Shown: one piece after another, positions 32,120 to 52,402 of the stretch
Layout of the letters: the number at the start of each line of letters is the position of its first letter
Position numbering within the stretch: position 1 is the first letter of the stretch
Assembly: GCF_000003815.2 (NCBI RefSeq)
Contig: NC_049997.1
Location: 16,937,708-17,001,707 of the forward strand
Direction: 5' to 3'
DNA: 64,000 nucleotides
From: Branchiostoma floridae
Taxonomy: Eukaryota > Chordata > Leptocardii > Amphioxiformes > Branchiostomatidae
Made by a program: the position numbers and the translations under genes
Notes under the pieces: model-generated
The model's input: only the letters and a program-made list of their open reading frames with translations
Told to the model about the DNA's origin: nothing
The model's database searches: none

Positions 32120-33360
32120 CTCTATCGGTGTGCCGATGACCTTTGCACAGGTCAGATAGATTGGTCAAAACAGAACATGTGTTGACTGAAAACTGTTTTG
32201 TTATCTTTCAGCCGCAGCCAACGATCGAGCGAGAACACAAAAAATCATTGGCTTCACACTGAGACGCCAGGGCCATAGATCTTGTTCAGGGTACGTTTTC
32301 GGTAGCGTTTGTGGTTGTGTTTGTGGTTTAACGGCATACCTCGAGCAGCTAAGGAAATATTGTTGTGACATTTAGCATGTCGGCAGGTGTCAACAAAACA
32401 AAGGGCCTTTGGTTGTGAGCTTCAAGTGGCTTTGTATGGTACAAGTACAGTACAGGGGTCATTCCGGGGGCATGTCAGAACGCCTGTGTGTTGGAAGAAC
32501 GCCAACAGGAAGACGAAAATGGCAGAAAATCCGCACAATAGAGTCGGACTAAAAAGACATTTACCTAATCTTACGGGAGTGGTATGAGTTAGTTGCCAAG
32601 CGGTACATTTTGCATTTTCATGTTATTTTTGTGTTACTTCTTTATGTTCAGTCAAGTTCAAGCTAGATTGACTATATTTTGCATTACCAACGAAAAATTG
32701 CACTCAATGTCAGACGGTAGGTCTACTGTACTAGTTACGAAAATGGCAGTTATGCATTCTATCGCTAGCAGGCGCTAGTGTGCTGTGTTTTCATAGGCTT
32801 TTGAGTGGTACATTAGCACATACCTGTAGCAATGAATGCTGTATAGTTAGTGCCGATGGCTAAATCAAGCTATAAGATGTTTCAACTTTTTTTTAGTTTG
32901 AGTTTGCGTTCTTCCTATTGCAATATTCAGCCCTACGTTTGACAGAAGATATGGCTTCACAAATACTTCAGCAATCCGCCAACCACTGTATGAGTTCGGG
33001 GCTACTCGTAATTATGTACTAGGACCCCTCTAAAGACGGTACAAAAAGGCAACAGTTTGAAGGTTCGAATAATAACAAAAGCACTGGATCTTGGGTCAAT
33101 TCCTTTTATTTACCACACCCCCTTCCCTCTTCTCCCGATGTAAAAGATATCTCTCTCCCTTGACCCCTTTATAGAATAGTCTAATCTTATCAAGGTATAG
33201 GGTTCAACACACAACAAACAGTTCAAATTTCAGAGGCATACAATGCTGTACTTACAATACTGCACCGCATGGTATCTCACTGAAACTGCGGCACATCTTT
33301 GCGACTTCGGCGCGGCCGAGCGATTCGACTGAGCCCTAAAGGAATTTATCGATAAAACGA
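32120..33360 (+). repeat. R2 dispersed block, copy 3
   Basis: Complete order: GACCTTTGCACAGGTCAGAT (32140), AACAGAACATGTGTTGAC, TTTAGCATGTCGGCAGGTGT (32369), GCCAACAGGAAGACG (32501), ATGCATTCTATCGCTAGCAG (32752), CCTACGTTTGACAGAAGATA (32933), GGATCTTGGGTCAATTCC (33085), a GCGGCCGAGCGATT end near 33312 that also occurs as GCGGCCGAGTGATT near 13331. Confidence 0.7.
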
Positions 33361-34300
33361 ATAGCTTTGTGTGTTTTGTTGTCCTTTTATACTCGTACGT
33401 GTTGAATAATATTCCCATCATAAAATTAAGGATAACGCAAATCCAATTTAGAACGCAGTGAGGCCGCCAACCTGCCACAGTCCAGCTAGTAAGATTATTG
33501 TTCCACTTAGAATGCAAAAAAAGTATGACAGGGTAAAAGCAGTCATATTATAATCATAGTCTTAGTGGTTTCTCAATGAGTTCATAACAGTATCTCTCTC
33601 CTATTCCTTTCACATAAAATTGGTTAACATTTTGCACGGCATACACTGTGAGTCATTTTTGGGTGTCATTCTGTATGTACCATTGTATGCGAAATCCTGT
33701 CTAAATATTTTTAAATATGACATAATAGTGTTAGAAAACCAAACATAATATAAGATAGTATTACTAAGAAGATTATTTTGTTGCTAATATAACATATTCT
33801 TCCGTCATGTCTCAGAATATTTCAGCTGACATCTTCATGATCAGAATCAATTCAACCAGGTTTACTCCCAGTCGTGGGATACGCCAGAGTATATATTAGA
33901 CTCGGATGGGAACAAAATGGATTCAGCCACCCTGTAAACAGTACGTGGAATGAATTGAATACTGGGCCGATTGTTAGGTACAGGGGAAGTATAGTGAACG
34001 ATAGAATTGACACGTACTTGACGTCACGTTTTAAGTATCGACAAATAGCTATATACATATATATATCCGTTGTAAAATAAAGACAGGTACGTCAACAGTT
34101 CTAACATTTACGATCTATTTCAGGATTCATTGCTAACACAGCAAACGAAAAGCCGCAACAAAGCCCATAGACCTTTGAAGGCGTCTATATATAGTCATGA
34201 ACATGATATGGTGATCCGTTTAATTATACCTAATGTTACAATGTGACAATGTAGGGTAATGTGACTGTTTGAACATACAGATTGACTCTGATGACATCCG
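33361..34300. other. Spacer without recognised features
   Basis: AT-rich, only short open frames. Nothing recognised. Confidence 0.4.
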
Positions 34301-34307
34301 CGTAATA

Positions 34308-34656
34308 AGATACGCCAAATACTACTTACTCAAGCAAGTGGATATAATTTTGGAAACGGTCAGACGTTTCAGATAGCATCCACTGTCTTTCGTCAGTGAC
34401 ACTGAGGAGATCTTGTTGGAGAGCAGGTTTATACAAGTAAGTCATACTTTGATATGTAAAGATTACGTTTTCTATTAGGCTATCTAAAATTTGCCTTAGC
34501 CTCCTTGCATAGTCAAATTCATAGTTATCAAACCGGCTCTTCAACAGATCTGCTCAGTGTTACTGACAAAAGACAGTGGATACTATCTGAAACGTTTTCA
34601 AACGTTTTCAAAACCTTGTCCAGTTGCTTCAGTAACGGTTTTCTTGGCGTGTGGAC
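34308..34656. mobile_element. Foldback member of the hammerhead-like MITE family
   Basis: The left arm (ATACGCCAAATACTACTTAC, then CTCAAGCAAGTGGAT) and the right arm (ATCCAGT-like GTCCAGTTGCTTCAGTAAC, TTCTTGGCGTGTG) are inverted. Each arm holds the CTGAC(G/A)AAAGACAGTGGAT...CTATCTGAAACG core, so two core copies face each other. Confidence 0.6.
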
Positions 34657-35111
34657 ATCTAAGGTACCATTTATTGAAACTGTTCATCGTCTAATTATCA
34701 AATTAACATTCAGTGATGAATTATGCTTATAGAATTGTATTTTTTTTGGAGGTATTATTCTAGTCATGACCACGAGTACAAGCTGTAAAACATCTATTTG
34801 TAATATTTAAAAAAAACATGCAATCATGTGAGGTTTATCATATAACGTTACAGTTGTGCTATCAATACACACCTACTGCATATTTAATACTTAGTCACTT
34901 TGAGGACTTTTGGATACAAAACTAGATGGGCTTTATAAAACATTCAGAAAGCAAGGAAATCCTTCAATCATATCAATCAAAATAACATACATTTTATACT
35001 CATGACAGATTTGCACCTAATCAAACAGAATTTTGCTCCTTTAAAATGTCCTGTTCTCATAAAAGCTACACTTTGCTGACTTGACATTTCACAAACTGTT
35101 CGCCTGGTGGT
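34657..35111. other. 3' side of gene E, no other feature seen
   Basis: AT-rich sequence that should include the 3' untranslated region of gene E. No clear polyadenylation signal could be assigned. Confidence 0.3.
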
Positions 35112-42323
<7,212 letters not shown>

Positions 42324-42401
42324 GACACTCTGGTTCTTCTTGTCAGCATGTAAATGTTATAAAACCTCAGCAGAGAAATGTTGGGCCAGAACTTTCAGCC
42401 G

Positions 42402-42410
42402 CTTTATATA
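42402..42410 (-). promoter_or_regulatory. TATA box of gene E
   Basis: TATATAAAG on the minus strand with TTAGACCTTG before it, 79 bases before the ATG. The leader is shared with gene C apart from a small insertion (ATAACATTTACA). Confidence 0.7.
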
Positions 42411-42445
42411 CAAGGTCTAACAATGGAAACGTCTGGGAATAACAA

Positions 42446-44460
42446 GAGTCGGTGGAAAACATCATTGTGTCCAGACTCTGTTTGTGCGTGTATTTTTAAG
42501 TAGCCAAGGGATACCTTCCTCATCAGTAACAATATCAGTGTGCCAAAGACCTCTGCAAAGGTATGTCTTTCTAAACAGAGCAGGCTGGACAAAAACTGTT
42601 ATGTCGTTTTTTTCAGTTGCCACAAATAAGAGGACAATCCCAGACAATAACTACACTATTCAGGTAATGTTTTCGGTAGGGTCTGTGGTTGTGGTTGAAC
42701 AGCATCTAACACAATAATCTATTGGTGAATAGTTATTGATATTTGGCATGTGGACATGTGTTTACCACATGAGTCGGTGAAAAATATTATTGCGTGAAGA
42801 CTTTGTTTAAGATTGTTTTTTAAGTTGCTACGAGAAACCTTCCTCATACGTAACACTATCAGTGCGCCAAAGACCTCTGCAAAGGTATATCTTTCAAAAC
42901 AGAACATGCTGTACAAAAACTGTCGTTTGTTTTTTTCAGTTGCCACAAATATGAAGACACACCCAGACACTAGAGCAATTATATATAACTACTACTCAGG
43001 TAATGTTTTCGGTAAACGTCTGTAGTTGATTGTGATTCCACAACATCTAACACAAGAAGATACTGGTAAATCGCTGTTTATATTTGGCATGTGGACACGT
43101 GCTGACAAATAGCTGTCCACATAAGTCGGTGAAAATATTATTGCGTGAAGACATTGTTTAGGCGTGTTCTTTTAGAGTTACCAATGGATACCTTCCTCAC
43201 TAGCTAGTAACACTATCAGTGTGCCAAAGACCTATGCACAGGTATATCTTTCAAAACAGAACATGCTGGACAAAAACTGTTATGTCGTTTTTGTTTAGTT
43301 GTCACAAATAAAAGGACACATCAAGACACGAGATTTGTATGAACTCAGTATAAATACAGTTCATGTTTTGATAACATTTGTGGTTGTTTTTGTTTAAATA
43401 GTGGTTAACACAAGGAGCTATTGACAGAATGCTGTTGACAAACACCTGTCCACATTATTCGGTGAAAAATATTATTGCTTGAATTCTCTGTTTAGGCGTG
43501 TTTTTAAAGTTGCTACGGGAAACCTTCCTCATTAGTAACACTATCAGTGTGCAAAAGACCTCTGCAAAGGTATATGTTTCAAAACAGAACATGCCGTGCA
43601 GAAACTGTTATGTCATTTTTATTCAGCTGCCACAAATAAGAGGACTCAACCATACAAGAGACAGATAGCTGTTATTCAGGTAATTAAATGTTTTCGGTAA
43701 CGTCCGTGGTTCATTGTTGTCATACAGCATCTAACACAAAAATCTATCGATTAATTGTTGTTGATATTTGGCATGTTGACACGTGTTGCCAAACACCTAG
43801 TACCCACATTATAGTCGGTGAAATATATTATTGCGTGAAGACTCTGTTTAGGTTTGTTTTTAAAGTTGCTACGGGAAACCTTCCTCACAAGTAACAATAT
43901 CAGTGTGCAAAAGACCTCTGCAAAGGTATATCTTTCAAAACAGAACATGTCGTCGTACAAAAACTGTCGTTTATATTTAGTTCTCACAAATATGAAGAAA
44001 CACCCAGACACAAGAGCAATAACTACTATTCAGTTCATGCTTTCGGCAGCGTCTGTGGTTGTGGCATCTAACACAAGAATCTATTGGTGAATAGTTGTTG
44101 ATCTTTGGCATGTGGACATGTGTTTACCACATGAGTCGGTGAAAAATATTGTTGCGTGAAGACTCTGTTTATGCATGTTTTTCTAAAGTTGCCAATGGAT
44201 ACCTTCCTCATCAGTAACACTAGCAGTGTGCCAAATACCCCTGCAAAGGTATATGTTTCAAAAACAGAATATGCCGTACAAAAACTCAGTTGCCGTTATT
44301 CAGTTGCCACATCTAAACACAAGAGCAATAACTACTATCCAGTTAATGTTTTCGGTAGCGCCTATGGTTGTGGTTGAATAGCATCTAACACAAGAATCTA
44401 TTATATTGATGAATAGTTGTTGATCTTTTGGCATGTGGACAGGTGTTGAAAAAGGGCCAC
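42446..44460 (+). repeat. R1 tandem array, six ~330 bp units upstream of gene E
   Basis: Units start (A)GTCGGTG at about 42446, 42771, 43124, 43456, 43814 and 44132, with the same landmarks as the array of gene C. Confidence 0.85.
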
Positions 44461-44853
44461 TTTGATTACGTAATTCAAGTTGGTTATGGGCTTGATCCCT
44501 CTTTCTTCATAACTACCAATAAAAACGTTTAACATCTTACAAAATAAACTGGTGTGAAAAAATGATTCAAAGAAACGACATTGTTGTTGCGTGTTAACCA
44601 TGTTTATATAAATGTGTGTGTTTTGAACGTTACTACGCAGTATATTACTTGTCGTAACTAAATATACACAAACGCATACAGGCACGCAAACAAAATACAC
44701 ACAAACGACCAAGCAAAACAGCAGCCAAGTCAAGTCAAGGAGCTTTTTTATCACCAACCCCTCAACCTGGTCATCGTCTTACACCGTTTTGAAGTCGAAA
44801 ACATCAAGTTCTTCGTTCCCATGGCAGAAAACTTCTTGTGTTTTGGTGTTGTG
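43425..44853. repeat. Near-identical duplicate of 18740-20170
   Basis: See the partner entry; constant offset 24683. The copy includes the last R1 units and the exon 1 relic at 44713-44803. Beyond 44853 the two regions continue to be similar up to about 20470/45155 but with frequent differences. Confidence 0.85.
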
Positions 44854-45159
44854 TTTTTGAAACGGTGGCTGCTTATGTATTAACCCTTCCATCAGTAAAT
44901 GCATTATGCGCGCCAGTGACCTCATCTAGGGTCACGTATATCTTACAACACTGAACTCACAGGTCAAGTCAAGCGTATCAGACCACCTGTAGCTGTTGAT
45001 GTGTGTTTTGGAACGGTGCTAAGAAATGCCCAACTAGTAAGTTAGACTCTGTTAGAACTCAAATGACCGTTATCTGCGAAGGTCAAGTAAATCTTTCGAA
45101 ACAAAACATTTGAAGAATATATAAAGTCTGTTGTGTTATCTTTATTGAGCTGCAAAAAA

Positions 45160-45635
45160 TAGGCCTGGGGTACGGTGTACAAAACCAGTTTTCCTTGTTG
45201 AACCGGACCTGAAAACCTGACCTGAAAAAAATCAGTGGACCGAATAATGGACCGATTCGAAATTGAACATATCATACTGGCAGGCGTTCATCGTTTTAAG
45301 GCTTACAGATCCAAGAAAAGAACAAGAGCGAAGTAGAGGAGACTTGATTTCTACCAGGCTTTTACAGTCAAACTTGGTCTAAAGCAGAGGCAGTTGGTGC
45401 TGTTTACATGACTTGGATAGGATTTGATAAAGTCAGTTGACGTCGGATACTCCACCAAACGGGATCCTTTTTGGCGAAATGGACCCATTCAAGTTTTCAC
45501 ATATGATTAGATCTATGTTCAGGTCCGGACCTGGACCTGATCCTCTGGACCTGTACCTTGACTTAAATTTTCTGTATCGGTACCCACCCCTAATTTGTAT
45601 CATCGCACACCGGTGCATACCCCTACTCTTTTTCG
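45160..45635. mobile_element. Element with GGGTACGG/TACCCACCCC ends, next to a second TACCCCTA end
   Basis: The left end GGGTACGGTGTAC and the right end CGGTACCCACCCCTA (about 45578) are roughly inverted, like hAT-type MITEs. A second similar end, CACCGGTGCATACCCCTA, is at 45609. The core (AAGAACAAGAGCGAAG, CAGAGGCAGTTGGTGCTGTTT) recurs at 57060-57370 on the other side of the satellite. Confidence 0.4.
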
Positions 45636-45639
45636 AAAG

Positions 45640-46190
45640 GTGTTAGTGGTGGGTTCTTTAACGTGCTTGAAGTGTGACTCTTCTCAAACACGGAACCTCC
45701 ATTTCACGTCCTATCTGACGGACATCCCTAACCAAAACTAGGTAATCACTTTTAATGAAGTGAGGAAAGTCTTGCAAAGTTCCATAGGCACAAGAGTGGT
45801 GACACGATAGGATTCAAACCCGGGACCCGTCGGTTATTGGTCAAACACTGTCTGGGGATTCTTTTAAGTTAAGAACGTATATGTCACGTCACAGAGTTTT
45901 GATCGGAGTTTGTCCTGGGACAGATTCCGATTGCAATCTGTACTAGTAGAATCGCCGATTGTCCTAGGACAGATCGCGATCGCACTCTGTCCTATGACCA
46001 ACTCCTAGGACAATGGACGATTCTCCTGGATCGTGATCTCAACTCTAACATATATACGTATGGTTCACTGGGCTCCTGAGCGATGGCGGCGGCGCTGCGC
46101 AGGTTGTTGAGATTACCCCTCTACGTATACATTGCCGCGAGGGGTTTTATGTTACGAAAGCGACATTGACACTGTACAGGGAGCTTGCCA
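45640..46190. other. Spacer with CCTAGGAC palindromes before the satellite
   Basis: TTGTCCTAGGACAG and related GTCCT(A/G)GGACA palindromes occur near 45915, 45960 and inverted near 46010. GGATTCAAACCC near 45810 resembles an inverted tRNA-type B box but no tRNA fold was seen. No genes. Confidence 0.35.
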
Positions 46191-49100
46191 CCGGGTCTCT
46201 TTGCGGTTACCGAAAGGTGCGCTTAGCGTTTACCTAGGCGACCCTTCATTCGCTTTCAAGCCCTGTAGAAAAGAAAGGAAGTAATTTTTAGTACTCAAAT
46301 CACTTTTTGTCTTCTCCTTACGGGTAATACTATTGAATGCAAGTCATAGAAGTAACGTACATTTTCTTCAAGATTCTGAAAGTTCGATCGTATGGGGTCT
46401 CTTTGCGGTTACCGAAAGGTTCGCTTAGCGGTTACCGTAGGTGAACCTTCATTGGCTTTCAAGCCCTGTAGAAAAGTAAGGAAGTAATTTTTAGTACTCA
46501 AATCACTTTTTGTCTTCTCCTTACCGGTTGTACTATTGAATTCAAGTAATAGAAGTAACGCACATTTTCTTCAAGATTCTGAAAGTTCGATCGTATGGGG
46601 TCTCTTTGCGGTTACCGAAAGGTTCGCTTAGCGTTTACCTAGGCGACCCAAAATTCGCTTTCAAGCCCTGTAGAAAAGAAAAGAGTAATTGTTAGTACTC
46701 AAATCACTTTTTGTCTTCTTCTTACCGGTTGTACTATTGAATTCAAGTGATAGAAGTAACGCACATTTTCTTCAAGATTCTGAAAGTTCGATCGTATGGG
46801 GTCTCTTTGCGGTTACCGAAAGGTTCGCTTAGCGTTTACCTAGGCGATCCTTCAAAAAGGCTTCATTCGCTTTTAAGCCCTGTAGAAAAAAAGGAAGTAA
46901 TTTTTAGTACTCAAATCACTTTTTGTCTTCTCCTTAACGGTTCTACTATTGAATTACCGTAGGTGAACCTTCATTGGCTTTCAAGCCCTGTAGAAAAGTA
47001 AGGAAGTAATTTTTAGTACTCAAATCACTTTTTGTCTTCTCCTTACGGGTAATACTATTGAATTCAAGTGATAGAGGTAACGCACATTTTCTTCAAGATT
47101 CTGAAAGTTCGATCGTATGGGGTCTCTTTGCGGTTACCGAAAGGTTCGCTTAGCGGTTACCGTAGGTGAACCTTCATTGGCTTTCAAGCCCTGTAGAAAA
47201 GTAAGGAAGTAATTTTTAGTACTCAAATCACTTTTTGTCTTCTCCTTACGTGTAATACTATTGAATTCAAGTGATAGAAGTAACGCAAATTTTCTTCAAG
47301 ATTCTGAAAGTTCGATCGTATGGTGTCTCTTTGCGGTTACCGAAAGATTCGCTTAGCGGTTACTGTAGGTGAACCTTCATTGGCTTTCAAGCCCTGTAGA
47401 AAAGTAAGGAAGTAATTTTTAGTACTCAAATCACTTTTTGTCTTCTCCTTACGGGTAATACTATTGAATTCAAGTCATAGAAGTAACGCACATTTTCTTC
47501 AAGATTCTGAAAGTTCGATCGTATGGGGTCTCTTTGAGGTTAAGGTTACCAAAAGGTTCGCTAAGCGTTTACCTAGGCGACCCTGCATTCGCTTTCAAGC
47601 CTTGTAGAAAAGAAAGGAAGTAATATTTAGTACTCAAATCACTTTTTGTATTCTTCTTACCGGTTGTACTATTGAATTCAAGTGATAGAAGTAACGCACA
47701 TTTTCTTCAAGATTCTGAAAGTTCGATCGTATGGGGTCTCTTTGCGGTTACCGAAAGGTTCGCTTAGCGTTTACCTAGGCGACCCTTCATTCGCTTTCAA
47801 GCCCTGTAGAAAAGAAAGGAAGTAATTTTTAGTAATCAAATCACTTTTTGTCTTCTTCTTACCGGTTGTACTATTGAATTCAAGTGATAGAAGTAACGCA
47901 CATTTTCTTCAAGATTCTGAAAGTTCGATCGTATGGGGTCTCTTTGCGGTTACCGAAAGGTTCGCTTAGCGTTTGGCAAGGCGACCCTTCATTGGCTTTC
48001 AAGCCCTGTAGAAAAGAAAGGAAGTAATTTTTAGTACTCAAATCACTTTTTGTCTTCTTCTTACTGGTAATACTATTGAATTCAAGTGATAGAAGTAACG
48101 CACATTTTCTTCAAGATTCTGAAAGTTCGATCGTATTGGGTCTCTTTGCGGTTACCGAAAGGTTCGCTTAGCGGTTACCGTAGGTGAACCTTCATTGGCT
48201 TTCAAGCCCTGTAGAAAAGTAAGGAAGTAATTTTTAGTACTCAAATCACTTTTTGTCTTCTTCTTACCGGTTGTACTATTGAATTCAAGTGATAGAAGTA
48301 ACGCATATTTTCTTCAAGATTCTGAAAGTTCGATCGTATGGGGTCTCTTTGCGGTTACCGAAAGGTTCGCTTAGCGTTTACCTAGGCGACCCTTAATTCG
48401 CTTTCAAGCCCTGTAGAAAAGAAAGGAAGTAATTTTTAGTACTCAAATCACTTTTTGTCTTCTCCTTACCGGTTGTACTATTGAATTCAAGTGATAGAAG
48501 TAACGCACATTTTTTTCAAGATTCTGAAAGTTCGATCGTATGGGGTCTCTTTGCGGTTACCGAAAGGTTCGCTTAGCGGTTACCGTAGGTGAACCTTCAT
48601 TGGCTTTCAAGCCCTGTAGAAAAGTAAGGAAGTAATTTTTAGTACTCAAATCACTTTTTGTGTTCTCCTTACCGGTTGTACTATTGAATTCAAGTGATAG
48701 AAGTAACGCACATTTTCTTCAAGATTCTGAAAGTTCGATCGTATGGGGTCTCTTTGCGGTTACCGAAAGGTTCGCTTAGCGTTTACCTAGGCGACCCTTC
48801 ATTCGCTTTCAAGCCCTGTAGAAAAGAAAGGAAGTAATTTTTAGTACTCAAATCACTTTTTGTCTTCTCCTTACGGGTAATACTATTGAATGCAAGTCAT
48901 AGAAGTAACGCACATTTTCTTCAAGATTCTGAAAGTTCGATCGTATGGGGTCTCTTTGCGGTTACCGAAAGGTTCGCTTAGCGTTTACCTAGGCGACCCT
49001 TCATTCGCTTTCAAGCCCTGTAGAAAAGAAAGGAAGTAATTTTTAGTACTCAAATCACTTTTTGTCTTCTTCTTACGGGTAATACTATTGAATTCAAGTG

Positions 49101-52100
49101 ATAGAAGTAACGCACATTTTCTTCAAGATTCTGAAAGTTCGATCGTATTGGGTCTCTTTGCGGTTACCGAAAGATTCACTTATCGGTTACTGTAGGTGAA
49201 CCTTCATTGGCTTTCAAGCCCTGTAGAAAAGTAAGGAAGTAATTTTTAGTACTCAAATCACTTTTTGTCTTCTTCTTACCGGTTGTACTATTGAATTCAA
49301 GTGATAGAAGTAACGCACATTTTCTTCAAGATTCTGAAACTTCGATCGTATGGGGTCTCTTTGCGGTTACCGAAAGGTTCGCTTAACGTTTACCTAGGCG
49401 AACCTTCATTGGCTTTCAAGCCCTGTAGAAAAGTAAGGAAGTAATTTTTAGTACTCAAATCACTTTTTGTCTTCTCCTTACGGGTAATACTATTGAATTC
49501 AAGTCATAAAAGTAACGCACATTTTCTTCAAGATTCTGAAAGTTCGATCGTATGGGGTCTCTTTGCGGTTACCGAAAGGTTCGCTTAGCGTTTACCTAGG
49601 CGACCCTTCATTCGCTTTCAAGCCCTGTAGAAAAGAAAGGAAGTAATTTTTAGTACTCAAATCACTTTTTGTCTTCTTCTTACCGGTTGTGCTATTGAAT
49701 TCAAGTGATAGAAGTAACGCACATTTTCTTCAAGATTCTGAAAGTTCGATCGTATGGGGTCTCTTTGCGGTTACCGAAAGGTTCGCTTAGCGTTTACCTA
49801 GGCGACCCTTAATTCGCTTTCAAGCCCTGTAGAAAAGAAAGGAAGTAATTTTTAGTACTCAAATCACTTTTTGTCTTCTTCTTACGGGTAATACTATTGA
49901 ATTCAAGTGATAGAAGTAACGCATATTTTCTTCAAGATTCTGAAAGTTCGATCGTATGGGGTCTCTTTGCGGTTACCGAAAGGTTCGCTTAGCGTTTACC
50001 TAGCCGACCCTTCATTGGCTTTCAAGCCCTGTAGAAAAGTAAGGAAGTAATTTTTAGTACTCAAATCACTTTTTGTCTTCTTCTTACGGGTAATACTATT
50101 GAATTCAAGTGATAGAAGTAACGCACATTTTCTTCAAGATTCTGAAAGTTCGATCGTATGGGGTCTCTTTGCGGTTACCGAAAGGTTCGCTTAGCGTTTA
50201 CCTAGCCGACCCTTCATTCGCTTTCAAGCCCTGTAGAAAAGAAAGGAAGTAATTTTAGTACTCAGATCACTTTTTGTCTTCTCCTTACCGGTTGTACTAT
50301 TGAATTCAAGTGATAGAAGTAACGCACATTTTCTTCAAGATTCTGAAAGTTCGATCGTATGGGGTCTCTTTGCGGTTACCGAAAGGTTCGCTTAGCGTTT
50401 ACCTAGGCGACCCTTCATTCGCTTTCAAGCCCTGTAGAAAAGAAAGGAAGTAATTTTTAGTACTCAAATCACTTTTTGTCTTCTTCTTACCGGTTGTGCT
50501 ATTGAATTCAAGTGATAGAAGTAACGCACATTTTCTTCAAGATTCTGAAAGTTCGATCGTATGGGGTCTCTTTGCGGTTACCGAAAGGTTCGCTTAGCGT
50601 TTACCTAGGCGACCCTTAATTCGCTTTCAAGCCCTGTAGAAAAGAAAGGAAGTAATTTTTAGTACTCAAATCACTTTTTGTCTTCTTCTTACGGGTAATA
50701 CTATTGAATTCAAGTGATAGAAGTAACGCATATTTTCTTCAAGATTCTGAAAGTTCGATCGTATGGGGTCTCTTTGCGGTTACCGAAAGGTTCGCTTAGC
50801 GTTTACCAAGGCGACCCTTCATTGGCTTTCAAGCCCTGTAGAAAAGAAAGGAAGTAATTTTTAGTACTCAAATCACTTTTTGTCTTCTTCTTACGGGTAA
50901 TACTATTGAATTCAAGTGATAGAAGTAACGCACATTTTCTTCAAGATTCTGAAAGTTCGATCGTATGGTGTCTCTTTGCGGTTACCGAAAGGTTCGCTTA
51001 TCGGTTACCGTAGGTGAACCTTCATTGGCTTTCAAGCCCTGTAGCAAAAGTAAGGAAGTAATTTTTAGTACTCAAATCACTTTTTGTCTTCTCCTTACGT
51101 GTAATACTATTGAATTCAAGTGATAGAAGTAACGCACATTTTCTTCAAGATTCTGAAAGTTCGATCGTATGGGGTCTCTTTGCGGTTACCGAAAGGTTCG
51201 CTTAGCGGTTACCGTAGATGAACCTTCATTGGCTTTCAAGCCCCTGTAGAAAAGTAAGGAAGTAATTTTTAGTACTCAAATCACTTTTTGTCTTCTTCTT
51301 ACGGGTTGTACTATTGAATTCAAGTGATAGAAGTAACGCATATTTTCTTCAAGATTCTGAAAGTTCGATCGTATGGGGTCTCTTTGCGGTTACCGAAAGG
51401 TTCGCTTAGCGTTTACCAAGGCGACCCTTCATTGGCTTTCAAGCCCTGTAGAAAAGAAAGGAAGTAATTTTTAGTACTCAAATCACTTTTTGTCTTCTTC
51501 TTACGGGTAATACTATTGAATTCAAGTGATAGAAGTAACGCACATTTTCTTCAAGATTCTGAAAGTTCGATCGTATGGTGTCTCTTTGCGGTTACCGAAA
51601 GGTTCGCTTATCGGTTACCGTAGGTGAACCTTCATTGGCTTTCAAGCCCTGTAGCAAAAGTAAGGAAGTAATTTTTAGTACTCAAATCACTTTTTGTCTT
51701 CTCCTTACGTGTAATACTATTGAATTCAAGTGATAGAAGTAACGCACATTTTCTTCAAGATTCTGAAAGTTCGATCGTATGGGGTCTCTTTGCGGTTACC
51801 GAAAGGTTCGCTTAGCGTTTACCTAGGCGACCCTTCATTGGCTTTCAAGCCCTGTAGAAAAGTAAGGAAGTAATTTTTAGTACTAAAATCACTTTTTGTC
51901 TTCTCCTTACGGGTAATACTATTGAATTCAAGTCATAGAAGTAACGCACATTTTCTTCAAGATTCTGAAAGTTCGATCGTATGGGGTCTCTTTGAGGTTA
52001 AGGTTACCAAAAGGTTCGCTTAGCGTTTACCTAGGCGACCCTTCATTCGCTTTCAAGCCCTGTAGAAAAGAAAGGAAGTAATATTTAGTACTCAAATCAC

Positions 52101-52128
52101 TTTTTGTCTTCTTCTTACCGGTTGTACT

Positions 52129-52402
52129 NNNNNNNNNNNNNNNNNNNNNNNNNNNNNNNNNNNNNNNNNNNNNNNNNNNNNNNNNNNNNNNNNNNNNNNN
52201 NNNNNNNNNNNNNNNNNNNNNNNNNNNNNNNNNNNNNNNNNNNNNNNNNNNNNNNNNNNNNNNNNNNNNNNNNNNNNNNNNNNNNNNNNNNNNNNNNNNN
52301 NNNNNNNNNNNNNNNNNNNNNNNNNNNNNNNNNNNNNNNNNNNNNNNNNNNNNNNNNNNNNNNNNNNNNNNNNNNNNNNNNNNNNNNNNNNNNNNNNNNN
52401 NN
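52129..52402. other. Assembly gap (274 N)
   Basis: Run of N within the satellite; the true number of units is unknown. Confidence 1.

Noticed and set aside
45800-45860. tRNA or tRNA-derived SINE
   Set aside because: Only a B-box-like string; no cloverleaf or A box at proper distance.
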